A stretch of DNA of 64,000 nucleotides. It comes from Clostridiales bacterium UBA1728 (GTDB lineage Bacteria > Bacillota > Clostridia > Oscillospirales > Oscillospiraceae). Location: assembly GCA_002315975.1 (NCBI GenBank), contig DCIK01000015.1, forward strand, positions 49,932 through 113,931. Reading direction: 5' to 3'. Numbering within the stretch: position 1 is the stretch's first letter; every line of letters begins with the position of its first letter. The notes beneath the pieces are model-generated. The model saw only the letters and a program-made list of their open reading frames with translations, searched no databases and had not been told where the DNA came from. The position numbers were made by a program, and so were the translations under genes. Below are positions 8,048 through 15,873 of the stretch, in pieces.

Positions 8048-8767
8048 ATGATGAACAGAATGGTAAGAAAGCCCAATTTGCCACAAAACGATGTTACAGC
8101 GTTGGCAATGGGTCAGAAATATATACCTCTTTTTTCAAAAGCACTGGAAAGCAGGGGAATAGAGCTGCTGCCGATTCCGAAAAACCCTTATGTGGATTCT
8201 CGTCTGGCGTTTCACGGAGACCTGAGCCTCCTGCATCTCAATGCCCAGATGTTCGCAACCTTAGGTGAGCCCTATATCCCGCTGCCTGTCTCCTGCTCTT
8301 CAATACTTCGTATACGAAATATTGAAGAGGAGAGCGCGCTGAATATCTGCATCATAGGAGATTATGTGATCTGCTCGGAAAAGACGGCAGCGATTGTTCC
8401 ATCCTGGCTGAGGGTCATACCCGTCAGACAGCGTTACGCTCGCTGCAGTGTCTGCATTGTGGATGAGCACAGCATCATCACAGCCGACCACGGCATAGCT
8501 GTGGCCTGTCAGGGGCTGCTGGATGTGCTGGAGATTCAGGCAGGCCACATAGACTTGCCCGGCTTTGACTACGGCTTCCTTGGTGGGTGCAGCTTTAAGC
8601 TGAACGCGCACACTCTGGCCTTCACGGGAAGCCTTGCGACGCATCCGGACAAGGAACGCATCCTCGCGTTTCTCCGGGAGCGCAGTGTGGAGCCCCTTTA
8701 TCTCAGCGAGGGAAAACTGCTGGATATCGGCTCTGCGATACCGGTTCAGGAGAAATTTGATAAATAG
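8048..8767 (+). CDS. DUF6873-like protein (GME-fold candidate)
   Basis: This protein of about 239 aa resembles the clostridial DUF6873 family, which has been linked to the guanidino-group-modifying enzyme fold. Recognisable pieces are the C-terminal HIDLPGFDYGFLGGCSFKL and the preceding CIVDEHSIITADHGIAVAC. No enzymatic residues can be assigned from sequence, and the function is unknown. The start is uncertain: ATG 8048, 8051 and 8060 are all possible, and none has a clear SD site. The start at 8060 (MVRKPNLPQND) would align best with relatives. The start region is AT-rich (8020-8060). A perfect palindrome lies just after the stop. Confidence 0.65.
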   Translation: MMNRMVRKPNLPQNDVTALAMGQKYIPLFSKALESRGIELLPIPKNPYVDSRLAFHGDLSLLHLNAQMFATLGEPYIPLPVSCSSILRIRNIEEESALNICIIGDYVICSEKTAAIVPSWLRVIPVRQRYARCSVCIVDEHSIITADHGIAVACQGLLDVLEIQAGHIDLPGFDYGFLGGCSFKLNAHTLAFTGSLATHPDKERILAFLRERSVEPLYLSEGKLLDIGSAIPVQEKFDK

Positions 8768-8773
8768 ACTTCT

Positions 8774-8807
8774 ATTTTCAAACAAAATAGTTATTTTGTT
8801 TGAAAAT
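8774..8807. repeat. Perfect 34-bp palindrome upstream of the recombinase gene
   Basis: Two 16-bp arms (8774-8789 and 8792-8807) are exact reverse complements separated only by GT. The arm reads ATTTTCAAACAAAATA. It ends four bases before the -35 box of the recombinase promoter. No T-run follows on either strand, so it is not a typical terminator. An operator or a recombinase-binding site are the options. Confidence 0.85.
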
Positions 8808-8810
8808 GTA

Positions 8811-8839
8811 TGGACAAGCCTTTTCTCTTCTGCTATACT
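8811..8839 (+). promoter_or_regulatory. Sigma-A promoter of the tyrosine recombinase gene
   Basis: TGGACA (8811-8816) and TATACT (8834-8839) have a 17-bp spacer. Transcription would start near 8846, only a few bases before the SD site, giving a very short leader. The 34-bp palindrome abuts the -35 box. Confidence 0.65.
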
Positions 8840-8863
8840 CTCCTTGTAAGGAGGCGATCCGTT

Positions 8864-9874
8864 TTGGACTACCGTTCGCAGTCCCCCCAGTTGCTCAAGG
8901 ATTTTCTTCAGTATCACGAAAACATTCTCGACCATTCCAGAGCGACCATAGATGAATATTTTCTTGATCTTCGAAACTTTTTTCGATATCTGAAGATCCA
9001 TCGTGAAATTGTATCAACTACTACCCCACTGGATGAAATATCCATTTTAGATGTGGATCTGGATTTTGTCCGTAAGGTAACTCTAAACGAGGTTTACGAC
9101 TATCTCTCATGGTTGAGCCGCGATAAGGAAAAGTTTACAAAGGCTCGCAGCGAGGAATACGGCTTGAGCGCAGCCTCGCGTGCCCGCAAGGTCGCTGCCC
9201 TGCGCAGCTTTTATAAATACCTTACAGTAAAGGTACATTTGCTGGACGAAAACCCCATACAGGATCTGGAGACACCAAAATCAAAAAAGGCTCTGCCGCG
9301 GTACCTGACGCTGGAGGAATCCCAGCGTCTCCTCGCCTGCGTTGACGGGCGATATAAAGAGCGCGACTATTGTATTCTCTGCATTTTTCTCAATTGCGGA
9401 TTGCGCATTTCAGAAATCTGCGGTCTGAATATCAGTGATATACGACAAGACCATATCAGAGTGTTAGGCAAAGGCAATAAGGAGCGTATTGTATACCTGA
9501 ATGATGCCACCTGTGATGCCATCAACAACTATCTTCTGCGGCGAAAGTTGATAAAAACCGAAGACCACAGCGCACTGTTCCTCTCCGCAAGAAAGACGCG
9601 CATGGCGCGGGAAGGTGTTCATGCCATGGTCAAAAAGGCTTTGCTGACCGCCGGTCTGGATGCCAGTCAATATTCCGCCCACAAGCTTCGCCATACGGCG
9701 GCCACACTGATGATCTCTCAGGGAGTGGATGTTCGTACTCTGCAGGAGCTACTGGGGCACGAAAACCTGAACACCACGCAGATCTACACCCATATTGACA
9801 ACGCTGAGCTTCGCACCGCAGCAAACGCGAATCCTCTGGCAAACTTCGATCCCAACAAAGAAAACGAGAAGTAG
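8864..9874 (+). CDS. Xer-type tyrosine recombinase
   Basis: This is a 336-aa tyrosine recombinase with an N-terminal SAM-like core-binding domain (about residues 8-140) and a complete catalytic domain. The catalytic set is visible: Arg in GLRISEICGL, Lys in LGKGNKERIVYL, HxxR in HKLRHTAATLM, His in ELLGHENL and the nucleophile Tyr in TTQIYTHI. It is longer than classic XerC/XerD (about 300 aa) because of an insert in the N-terminal domain (PLDEISILDVDLDFV). A start at TTG 8864 is chosen because AAGGAGG (8848-8854) sits 9 bases before it. The upstream ATG at 8810 lies at the promoter itself. It could be the chromosomal dimer-resolution enzyme or a stand-alone recombinase. Confidence 0.9.
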   Translation: MDYRSQSPQLLKDFLQYHENILDHSRATIDEYFLDLRNFFRYLKIHREIVSTTTPLDEISILDVDLDFVRKVTLNEVYDYLSWLSRDKEKFTKARSEEYGLSAASRARKVAALRSFYKYLTVKVHLLDENPIQDLETPKSKKALPRYLTLEESQRLLACVDGRYKERDYCILCIFLNCGLRISEICGLNISDIRQDHIRVLGKGNKERIVYLNDATCDAINNYLLRRKLIKTEDHSALFLSARKTRMAREGVHAMVKKALLTAGLDASQYSAHKLRHTAATLMISQGVDVRTLQELLGHENLNTTQIYTHIDNAELRTAANANPLANFDPNKENEK

Positions 9875-9883
9875 GACAGAAAA

Positions 9884-11272
9884 ATGGTCTTTTCAACACT
9901 CATTTTCCTCTTTGCGTACCTTCCCCTTGTGCTGGGCATCTATTATCTTCTCCCCTTGCGCTGGAGAAACGTGTTTCTCTTTCTGGTAAGCCTTTTCTTC
10001 TACGGCTGGGGCGAACCGGTTTACATTGTTCTGATGCTTGTGACCATCACGGTCAATTACATCGGCGGTATTCTGGTGGATCGTTATCGCGATGAGCCAC
10101 GAAAAGCCAAGCTGATCCTCACGATCAATACGGTAATCTCCCTTGGATTTCTGGTCTTTTTCAAGTATGCTGATCTCTTCATCGGCTCTGTGAATGCCAT
10201 CTTCGGCACACGCTTTGCGCTTTTGGGTCTGGAGCTGCCCATCGGCATCTCCTTTTATACCTTCCAGACCATGTCCTACCCCATCGATGTCTATCGCGGC
10301 GATGGCCGTGTGCAGCGGAACTTCTGTAGCTTCGGCGCTTTTGTGACGCTTTTCCCTCAGCTGATTGCGGGCCCCATAGTCCGTTACAAGGACATTGATG
10401 ATCAGCTGGTTGATCGGGAACACAGCCTTGCAAAGTTTGCCTCCGGCGTGGAGCGCTTTGTGCTGGGTCTGGCGAAAAAGGTGCTATTGGCCAACGGAAT
10501 CGGTTCTCTTTGGGACGCCTGTGCCGCTTCTCTGAGCGAGCTGACGGTTCTGGGCGCGTGGATGGGGGCGGTGGCCTTTGCTTTTCAGATCTATTTTGAT
10601 TTCTCCGGCTATTCCGATATGGCCATCGGTCTGGGGCGTATGCTCGGCTTTGAGTTTCTGGAGAATTTCAACTATCCCTACATCTCCAAAAGCATCACGG
10701 AATTCTGGCGGCGCTGGCATATGTCACTGGGAACCTGGTTCCGTGACTATGTGTATATTCCTCTGGGCGGCAATCGCAAGGGACTCGGGCGGCAGATTCT
10801 GAACCTGCTGGTGGTCTGGGCGCTAACAGGCTTCTGGCACGGTGCCAGCTGGACCTATCTCCTCTGGGGACTCTACTATGCGCTCTTCCTCATTATCGAA
10901 AAGCTCTTCCTTCTGAAAAAGCTGGAGAAGCTGCCGGTCTTGGGGCATATTTACACGCTGGTGGTGGTGCTTTTTGGCTGGGTTCTCTTCCAGCTCAACA
11001 CCGTGGAGGTGGTTGGAACCTTCTACAAGGCCATGCTGGGTGTGGGTGCGAAATTGAGCTGTGCAACGGACTTCTTCTATCTTCGCAGCTATCTCGCGGT
11101 GCTGATCGCCTGTGCAGTCTGTTCCACTCCCCTGCCCCACAGGCTTTTTGATAAGTTGCCCGAGGGCACCCGACGGGTTCTCTCGCCGCTGCTGATGGTC
11201 ACTGCGCTGATTATCTGCACGGCAAAGCTCACCAACGACACCTACAATCCCTTCCTGTACTTTATTTTCTGA
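9884..11272 (+). CDS. MBOAT-family membrane O-acyltransferase (AlgI/DltB-like)
   Basis: This 462-aa polytopic membrane protein (about ten hydrophobic segments) has the signature motifs of the AlgI branch of the MBOAT family: ELPIGISFYTFQTMSY, FPQLIAGPIVRY, YFDFSGYSDMAIGL, FWRRWHMSLGTWFRDYVYIP and the catalytic-His block ALTGFWHGASWTYLLWG. Such proteins carry acetyl or acyl groups across the membrane to extracellular polysaccharide or cell-wall polymers. The following DHHW gene starts 11 bases after the stop and encodes the usual extracellular partner. The actual polymer is unknown. Confidence 0.93.
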   Translation: MVFSTLIFLFAYLPLVLGIYYLLPLRWRNVFLFLVSLFFYGWGEPVYIVLMLVTITVNYIGGILVDRYRDEPRKAKLILTINTVISLGFLVFFKYADLFIGSVNAIFGTRFALLGLELPIGISFYTFQTMSYPIDVYRGDGRVQRNFCSFGAFVTLFPQLIAGPIVRYKDIDDQLVDREHSLAKFASGVERFVLGLAKKVLLANGIGSLWDACAASLSELTVLGAWMGAVAFAFQIYFDFSGYSDMAIGLGRMLGFEFLENFNYPYISKSITEFWRRWHMSLGTWFRDYVYIPLGGNRKGLGRQILNLLVVWALTGFWHGASWTYLLWGLYYALFLIIEKLFLLKKLEKLPVLGHIYTLVVVLFGWVLFQLNTVEVVGTFYKAMLGVGAKLSCATDFFYLRSYLAVLIACAVCSTPLPHRLFDKLPEGTRRVLSPLLMVTALIICTAKLTNDTYNPFLYFIF

Positions 11273-11283
11273 GGTGGCACAAC

Positions 11284-12402
11284 ATGAGAAATAAAAGCTA
11301 TTCTGCCATCATCACCCTCCTGTTTCTGAGCTTTCTGGCGGTATTTCTCCTATTATCGTTGATTCTGCCGGACAAAAGCTTTTCTTCCAGAGAGAACCGT
11401 TATTTGCAGACTCTGCCGGAATTCAGCTTCAGCCGTCTTTTTGAGGGGAAATTCACCGCGGAATTCGAAGACTATTGCGCAGATCAGTTCCCGTTTCGGG
11501 ATCAGTGGATCACGCTGAACGCCCGTTACGAACAGCTTACCGGAAAGAAGCAAACCAACGGCGTTTATCTCTGCGATGACCGCCTGATCACAACTTTTTC
11601 CGCTCCCAAAACCTCGGAGCTCAATCGTCGTTTCGGTGCGGTGCGGCTGCTGGCGGAAGGAACGGAAATTCCCGTGCAGCTTGCGCTGATTCCCACGGCA
11701 GCGGAAATCTATTCCGAGCTGCTGCCGGAGGGTGCACCCAATGATTCACAGAAGGCGGTGCTTGATAAAGCGGAGCAGAACGGTCTCTCCCCTGCTTCCA
11801 TCCTTTCCGCTTTAGCCCGGCACGCCAACGAAGACATATTCTACCGCACCGATCACCATTGGACCACTTTGGGCGCCTATTATGCGTATACCGCCATCTG
11901 TGAGAGCCTTGGATTGGCGCCGCTGGCAAAAGACAGCTTTTCGCCCGAAACCGTCTCCACGGACTTTTACGGTACGGCGTATTCCTCCTCCGGCTACACC
12001 TGGGTGGAGCCGGATAGCATCGTCCGCTTCGTGGACGCAGATGCGGCAAGCTCTGTGATCAGCTATCGGAACGGTCAGGCCACGGAGAGCGGTCTCTATC
12101 ACGAGGAGAACCTGAATAAGAAGGATCAGTACACATACTTTCTGGGCGGCAACAGCCCGGAAAATGTTCTGCTGGGTACGGACGCGTCCCTGCCGAAGCT
12201 GCTGATGATCCGCGACTCCTACAGCGACAGCCTTGTGCCCTTCCTGCTCTACCACTACAGCGAGATTCGCATGATTGATCTGCGCTACTATCTTGGTTCC
12301 GTAAAGGAATATGCCGAAGAGCATGATATGGATCAGATTCTTGTTATTTACAGCGTTGAGAACTTCTGCAAAGAGAGCAGTGTAGCTGCCATGGCCGGTT
12401 AA
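11284..12402 (+). CDS. DHHW-family (AlgX/AlgJ-like) surface acetylation partner
   Basis: This 372-aa protein has one N-terminal membrane anchor (ITLLFLSFLAVFLLLSLIL) and an extracellular SGNH-like domain. The family motif is YRTDHHWTTLGAYYAY (about residues 184-199), with a nucleophile-type LMIRDSYSDSL segment (about residue 311) and a FPFRDQW segment near residue 59. DHHW proteins pair with MBOAT acyltransferases and are believed to transfer acetyl groups to surface glycans. The gene directly follows its MBOAT partner with GAGGTGG upstream of ATG. A strong terminator closes the unit at 12437. Confidence 0.88.
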   Translation: MRNKSYSAIITLLFLSFLAVFLLLSLILPDKSFSSRENRYLQTLPEFSFSRLFEGKFTAEFEDYCADQFPFRDQWITLNARYEQLTGKKQTNGVYLCDDRLITTFSAPKTSELNRRFGAVRLLAEGTEIPVQLALIPTAAEIYSELLPEGAPNDSQKAVLDKAEQNGLSPASILSALARHANEDIFYRTDHHWTTLGAYYAYTAICESLGLAPLAKDSFSPETVSTDFYGTAYSSSGYTWVEPDSIVRFVDADAASSVISYRNGQATESGLYHEENLNKKDQYTYFLGGNSPENVLLGTDASLPKLLMIRDSYSDSLVPFLLYHYSEIRMIDLRYYLGSVKEYAEEHDMDQILVIYSVENFCKESSVAAMAG

Positions 12403-12436
12403 TACTGAATGGAAATCCAGTGATTTCCGAAAAAGC

Positions 12437-12485
12437 AAAGAGCTTGTCTCATTTCTGATATCAGTATGAGACAAGCTCTTTTTCA
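12437..12485. terminator. Strong bidirectional terminator between convergent units
   Basis: A perfect 16-bp stem (12437-12452 with 12466-12481, arm AAAGAGCTTGTCTCAT) has a loop that itself contains the palindrome CTGATATCAG. A run of T follows on the plus strand and of A precedes it. It lies between the DHHW gene and the oppositely transcribed P-type-ATPase-like gene and can serve both. Confidence 0.85.
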
Positions 12486-12543
12486 TTCATCAAAAAGTCA
12501 GCCCGTCGAGCGAAAACAGATCAACGGGCTGCTATCTATGCAA

Positions 12544-14451
12544 TTATTTTCTGCTTACGGGAAAAGCGCGAACCGCGTTCAGAACAGCGCCGATGGCTGC
12601 AATGCTGTCGATGAGCATATCAAACCAGAGCTGGGAGCTGACGCCGAAAAGCGCAAACAGGATCAGCAGAAGCTTTACACCCAGAACAGCGGCCATGCCC
12701 TGCAGAAACACATTTTTTGTGAGGCGGGCACTGCGAATGGCACCGCACAGGGAATCCAGCCTGTTACTGAGCAGAAGGAGCTGCGCATCGGCGCTGCAGG
12801 GATATTCGCCTTCTCCCATCACCACGCCCAGATCCGCTGTGGTAAGGCAAGCTCTGTCGGCCTCGGAGGAAGCTACATAGATAGTGCTCGCCTTTCCGCT
12901 GCGCTCGCACAGCTCGGCTATACGCCCTGGCTTTTCATCGCTGCGGCAGTTGGAGTAGTATTTATCGATGCCGCAGTAACGGGCAATGCTGTGTGTTTTC
13001 TCGCTGCTGTCTTCACTGAGCAGAACCACATCCTGGCATCCGAGAGCGCGAAGCTCCTCAACGGCATCATCGATATGATCGCGGGGCGTCTCACCCAGAA
13101 GGATGCTGCCGGCGTAGCGTCCCGCAAAGGAAACATGCAGTTCCAGCGGATTATCCTCGGCTTCAGGCAGGGGAACCGAATGCTCAAAAAGGAAGCTTCT
13201 GCTTCCCAGAAGAACAGGGATGCCCTCGATTTCAACGGAAAGCCCCTCTTCATACTCCACAAAGTTGCCAATAATGGAGTAATCAACGTGCTCCTTGTAC
13301 GCCTCCACAATAGAGTGCGCAAGGGGCGTATCAGCGTTTGCAGCGGCGTGAGCTGCTGCCTTCAGAAGCGTTTCGGCATTCAGCTTCTGGGCTCTGACGG
13401 CCTCCAAGCGATACTTTCCGGTGGTTACGGTACCGTTTTTATCCAGAACCACAACGGCCGGAACTGCGGCTTTCTCCAGACTGCGCACACCCTTAAAGAG
13501 GATGCCGCGGCTGAAAGCGCCGGTGGTACCGGCATGAGAACAGGCATAGAGACCGGCAAACATACCTGCCGGATTCAGCAGGATCACCACGCAAAGAGCA
13601 CGATGGATGGCGCTGCTGACAGAGCATTTTCCGATCACATTAAGCAAAACTGTAATCACTGCCCCCAGTGCCAGGGCAACAGGAGCAAAAAAGCGGCGAT
13701 AGAGCTCGAACCAGCGCTCAACCCGGGAGCTTTCGCCTCCCTCCGCACGGCTCTGGTTCCAGAGGCGCTCAAAGAGAGAATTGCCCGCTGCACCCATGGC
13801 CTCGGCAAAGATATCCCCGCTGATCAGCCTGGAGCCGGCAGGAATTACATCGCCCTCGCCAAGCTCCTGCAAAGTGGGAGCTCCGAAAAAAGCGGCAGAC
13901 TCTATGGTCCCCTGCCCTTCTGCCACAAGGCAGTCTACAGCAGCAACGCTGCCGGCATAAAGGTGAACCATGTCGCCGGGACGGACTTCATCCCGATGAA
14001 CTTCCCGCTCGGTCTCGTCCTCCGCAATCACGACTATGGAGGGACGCTGATCGACAGCCTTTTTCAGTATCTGCTCAGAGCGGGACATGGCATAGTCCAT
14101 GACCAGTGAGCAGACGCGATACAGAAGCATCAGCGCTGCACCGTCTACTTCCAGGCGAACAACAAATGCAGCCAGCGAGGAGAGCAGCACCAGAGGCTCC
14201 ATGGTCAGAGCGTGGTGACCGGAAATCTCGTCAACCGTTTTCATGACCACATCGTAGGCGGCAGCCAGGAAACAGAAGAGCATGAACAGCATCTGCACCA
14301 GCGTACCGGCACGGAAGAACAGACCTACGACAAAAAAGCCGAGGGCTGCCGCAAGACGAACAAAGCAGTAAAACTCAATACCCAGAATGGTTCGGGATTG
14401 ATCCTGCTTCCCTTCGAATTCGATGGGATTGACAACAGACTTCCGCATCAT
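12544..14451 (-). CDS. Degenerate P1B-type ATPase-like membrane protein (probable pseudoenzyme)
   Basis: This 635-aa protein has the order of a heavy-metal P-type ATPase: membrane segments (about 30-65, 85-118), actuator-like domain (135-215), two membrane segments (253-300), phosphorylation and nucleotide domains (325-560) and two C-terminal membrane segments (583-628). Catalytic motifs are nearly all changed. TGES is FFGA (188-191), the membrane CPC is NPA (293-295), and DKTGT is DKNGT with the phosphorylatable Asp337 kept. The HP of the nucleotide domain is TP (375-376), TGD is SED (479-481), and the GDGxND hinge is absent before TTADLGVVMG. The frame is intact and codon use is normal, so it is not a simple pseudogene. 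Transport activity is unlikely. The ATG at 14451 has GGAGG six bases before it. It follows an ECF sigma factor gene and a small gene on the same strand. Confidence 0.85.
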   Translation of the reverse strand: MMRKSVVNPIEFEGKQDQSRTILGIEFYCFVRLAAALGFFVVGLFFRAGTLVQMLFMLFCFLAAAYDVVMKTVDEISGHHALTMEPLVLLSSLAAFVVRLEVDGAALMLLYRVCSLVMDYAMSRSEQILKKAVDQRPSIVVIAEDETEREVHRDEVRPGDMVHLYAGSVAAVDCLVAEGQGTIESAAFFGAPTLQELGEGDVIPAGSRLISGDIFAEAMGAAGNSLFERLWNQSRAEGGESSRVERWFELYRRFFAPVALALGAVITVLLNVIGKCSVSSAIHRALCVVILLNPAGMFAGLYACSHAGTTGAFSRGILFKGVRSLEKAAVPAVVVLDKNGTVTTGKYRLEAVRAQKLNAETLLKAAAHAAANADTPLAHSIVEAYKEHVDYSIIGNFVEYEEGLSVEIEGIPVLLGSRSFLFEHSVPLPEAEDNPLELHVSFAGRYAGSILLGETPRDHIDDAVEELRALGCQDVVLLSEDSSEKTHSIARYCGIDKYYSNCRSDEKPGRIAELCERSGKASTIYVASSEADRACLTTADLGVVMGEGEYPCSADAQLLLLSNRLDSLCGAIRSARLTKNVFLQGMAAVLGVKLLLILFALFGVSSQLWFDMLIDSIAAIGAVLNAVRAFPVSRK

Positions 14452-14486
14452 TCAAAACCTCCGATCTGAAACCTGCAGGTTTACAT

Positions 14487-14525
14487 AGTATAACATAGTA
14501 TACCATTCTTCAGCGAGGCATTCAA
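14487..14525 (-). promoter_or_regulatory. Promoter of the P-type-ATPase-like gene with duplicated -10 box
   Basis: On the minus strand TTGAAT (14525-14520) is followed after 17 bp by TATACT (14502-14497). A second TATACT lies at 14492-14487 as part of a direct repeat TATACTATGT. The segment ATGTTATACT followed by AAACCTG is also found at the ECF sigma gene's promoter region near 15323-15345. Confidence 0.6.
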
Positions 14526-14567
14526 TCATCAGAACTGTTACAATTCATCTCGAATCAATAGCGAAAA

Positions 14568-14747
14568 TCACTTAAGTTTTTGTTTTGCAGCTTCAGCCGC
14601 AGGATCACCGGCAGCGTTGACCAGCTCCAGCTCCTCATCGGAAAGGGTGCGAGTCAGACTTTCTTCCGCCTGAGCAAGCATAGCACTGAGGCGCTTGTTC
14701 TCAGCAAAGCGCTGAAAATCAAACAGCTTTTCCAGATCTTTGTCCAC
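14568..14747 (-). CDS. Small 59-aa protein linked to ECF sigma factor
   Basis: GTG at 14747 opens a 59-codon frame ending in TGA at 14568, with AAGGAG just upstream. The product begins MDKDLEKLFDFQRFAENKRL and continues with SLTRTLSDEELELVNAAG (about residues 30-47), then an alanine/lysine-rich tail. It is acidic, has no membrane segment and no cysteine. It lies about 40 bases after the sigma factor gene on the same strand, so the two are probably one transcript. The LSDEELELVNAAG segment loosely resembles the end of double-glycine-type peptide leaders. It is too short and lacks a membrane segment for a classical anti-sigma factor, but a soluble regulator is possible. The function is unknown. 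Confidence 0.7.
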   Translation of the reverse strand: MDKDLEKLFDFQRFAENKRLSAMLAQAEESLTRTLSDEELELVNAAGDPAAEAAKQKLK

Positions 14748-14786
14748 AGTATCACTCCTTTTGGGATTTCTTCTTCATTCGCTTGT

Positions 14787-15302
14787 TTATACGAACGAAT
14801 CCGCAAGAAAGCCTGTCCGTTCCAGTTTTTTTCTGATTTTTTCGACTGACTGATTGTGAAGGAGCTTTGTGTAGCTATAGGACAAGTCCAGTTGTTCTGC
14901 AATCGTCTTGAGGGGAATACGCTTATAATAATGCAGCAGGACTATGTTCCGTTCCCGCTCCGGCAAGCTCTCCAGCGCATCTGCAAGGGCTTCCAGAGCC
15001 TCTTCCCGGCAGATGTCCTCCGAGAAGTCGCCCTCCTGGGGGATGTTTTCATCCAGTTCAACAGTGCTGCGTCCCTTACGGAAAAAATCAAAAAGCGTGT
15101 TTCTGGTGATGTGGAAAATCCATGTGGATAGAGATGCCTTGTTTTCATCAAAGCTGTCCAGCTTGGCATAAACCTTCACAAAAACATCAGCGCAGAGATC
15201 CTCGGCATCCTGCTGCGAATTGGTTTTGCCGTAGAGATAGCCGAAAACCTTGCTCTGGTATTTCTCATAGATTTCCGACTTTGCTTCTTCGGTGAAATAC
15301 AC
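14787..15302 (-). CDS. ECF-type RNA polymerase sigma factor
   Basis: This 171-aa protein has sigma region 2 (EIYEKYQSKVFGYLYGKTNS, DAEDLCADVFVKVYAKL, STWIFHITRNTLFDFFRK) and region 4 (LESLPERERNIVLLHYYKR, TIAEQLDLSYSYTKLLHNQS) joined by a short linker, which is the ECF plan. I chose GTG at 15302, which has a G-rich ribosome site before it. The upstream ATG at 15344 overlaps a -10-like TATACT and would leave no leader. No recognisable anti-sigma factor follows; a 59-aa protein and a degenerate P-type ATPase come next on the same strand, and they may be its sensor or target. It is transcribed away from the cotJ genes. Confidence 0.88.
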   Translation of the reverse strand: MYFTEEAKSEIYEKYQSKVFGYLYGKTNSQQDAEDLCADVFVKVYAKLDSFDENKASLSTWIFHITRNTLFDFFRKGRSTVELDENIPQEGDFSEDICREEALEALADALESLPERERNIVLLHYYKRIPLKTIAEQLDLSYSYTKLLHNQSVEKIRKKLERTGFLADSFV

Positions 15303-15438
15303 GCATAGCCCCCCAGTCCAACAGGTTTTTAAAGAGTATAACATAATTCAACCGCTAAAGCAAAGCTTTTCTTCTATCCCGGGACGACACTTTCACTGTT
15401 TGCATAGCATGGTGCATCACCACCAAGGAGGGAAAACC

Positions 15439-15870
15439 ATGGAATGCGAAAAATGCGACTATAAAAACGGCCGCTTACCCGGCTGCGCACCGCTGGGGAT
15501 CGGTACCATTCCCCGACAGTGCGGCGACTCACCCCGCTACGAGACTGAGAAGGCACTGGTGCGCGGCACTCTGTTTCCGGGGCTGGATCTGCCGCTGGGG
15601 AACATTGTAAACAGCTCAGTACCTGATGTACCCGCCGCAGAACTGATGGCTCTGGACTTTGCTGCCCACGATCTGTCCCTGTATCTGGATACCCACAGCG
15701 ATGATGCAGAGGCCTTGAGCCTGTACAAAGAGCTGCTCTCTCTGGCAAAGCTGGGCAGAGAGCGGTATGAGAGCCTCTACGGTCCCGTGAGCAAGAGCGA
15801 GCTTCTGGATGCGGAAAGCTACACATGGCTGCAGGGTCCCTGGCCCTGGGAATGCGGAAAGGAGGAGTGA
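15439..15870 (+). CDS. cotJB: Spore coat protein, CotJA-CotJB fusion
   Basis: This 143-aa protein joins two coat proteins that are normally separate. Residues 34-60 (ETEKALVRGTLFPGLDLP) match the core of CotJA. Residues 64-138 match CotJB, including ALDFAAHDLSLYLDTHSDDA, YESLYGPV and the terminal WLQGPWPWE. A cysteine-rich start (MECEKCDYKNGRLPGC) is added. AAGGAGGG at 15425-15432 supports ATG 15439. CATAGCAT at 15403-15410 resembles a sigma-E -10 box, and cotJ operons are sigma-E dependent in Bacillus. CotJC follows after 3 bases. The fusion shows no frameshift. Confidence 0.85.
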   Translation: MECEKCDYKNGRLPGCAPLGIGTIPRQCGDSPRYETEKALVRGTLFPGLDLPLGNIVNSSVPDVPAAELMALDFAAHDLSLYLDTHSDDAEALSLYKELLSLAKLGRERYESLYGPVSKSELLDAESYTWLQGPWPWECGKEE

Positions 15871-15873
15871 GGG

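Noticed and set aside
12466..14109. Long open frame (547 codons) on the plus strand opposite the P-type-ATPase-like gene
   Set aside because: It begins inside the terminator hairpin, has no SD, and the translation lacks any domain. The minus-strand frame has the recognisable ATPase layout.
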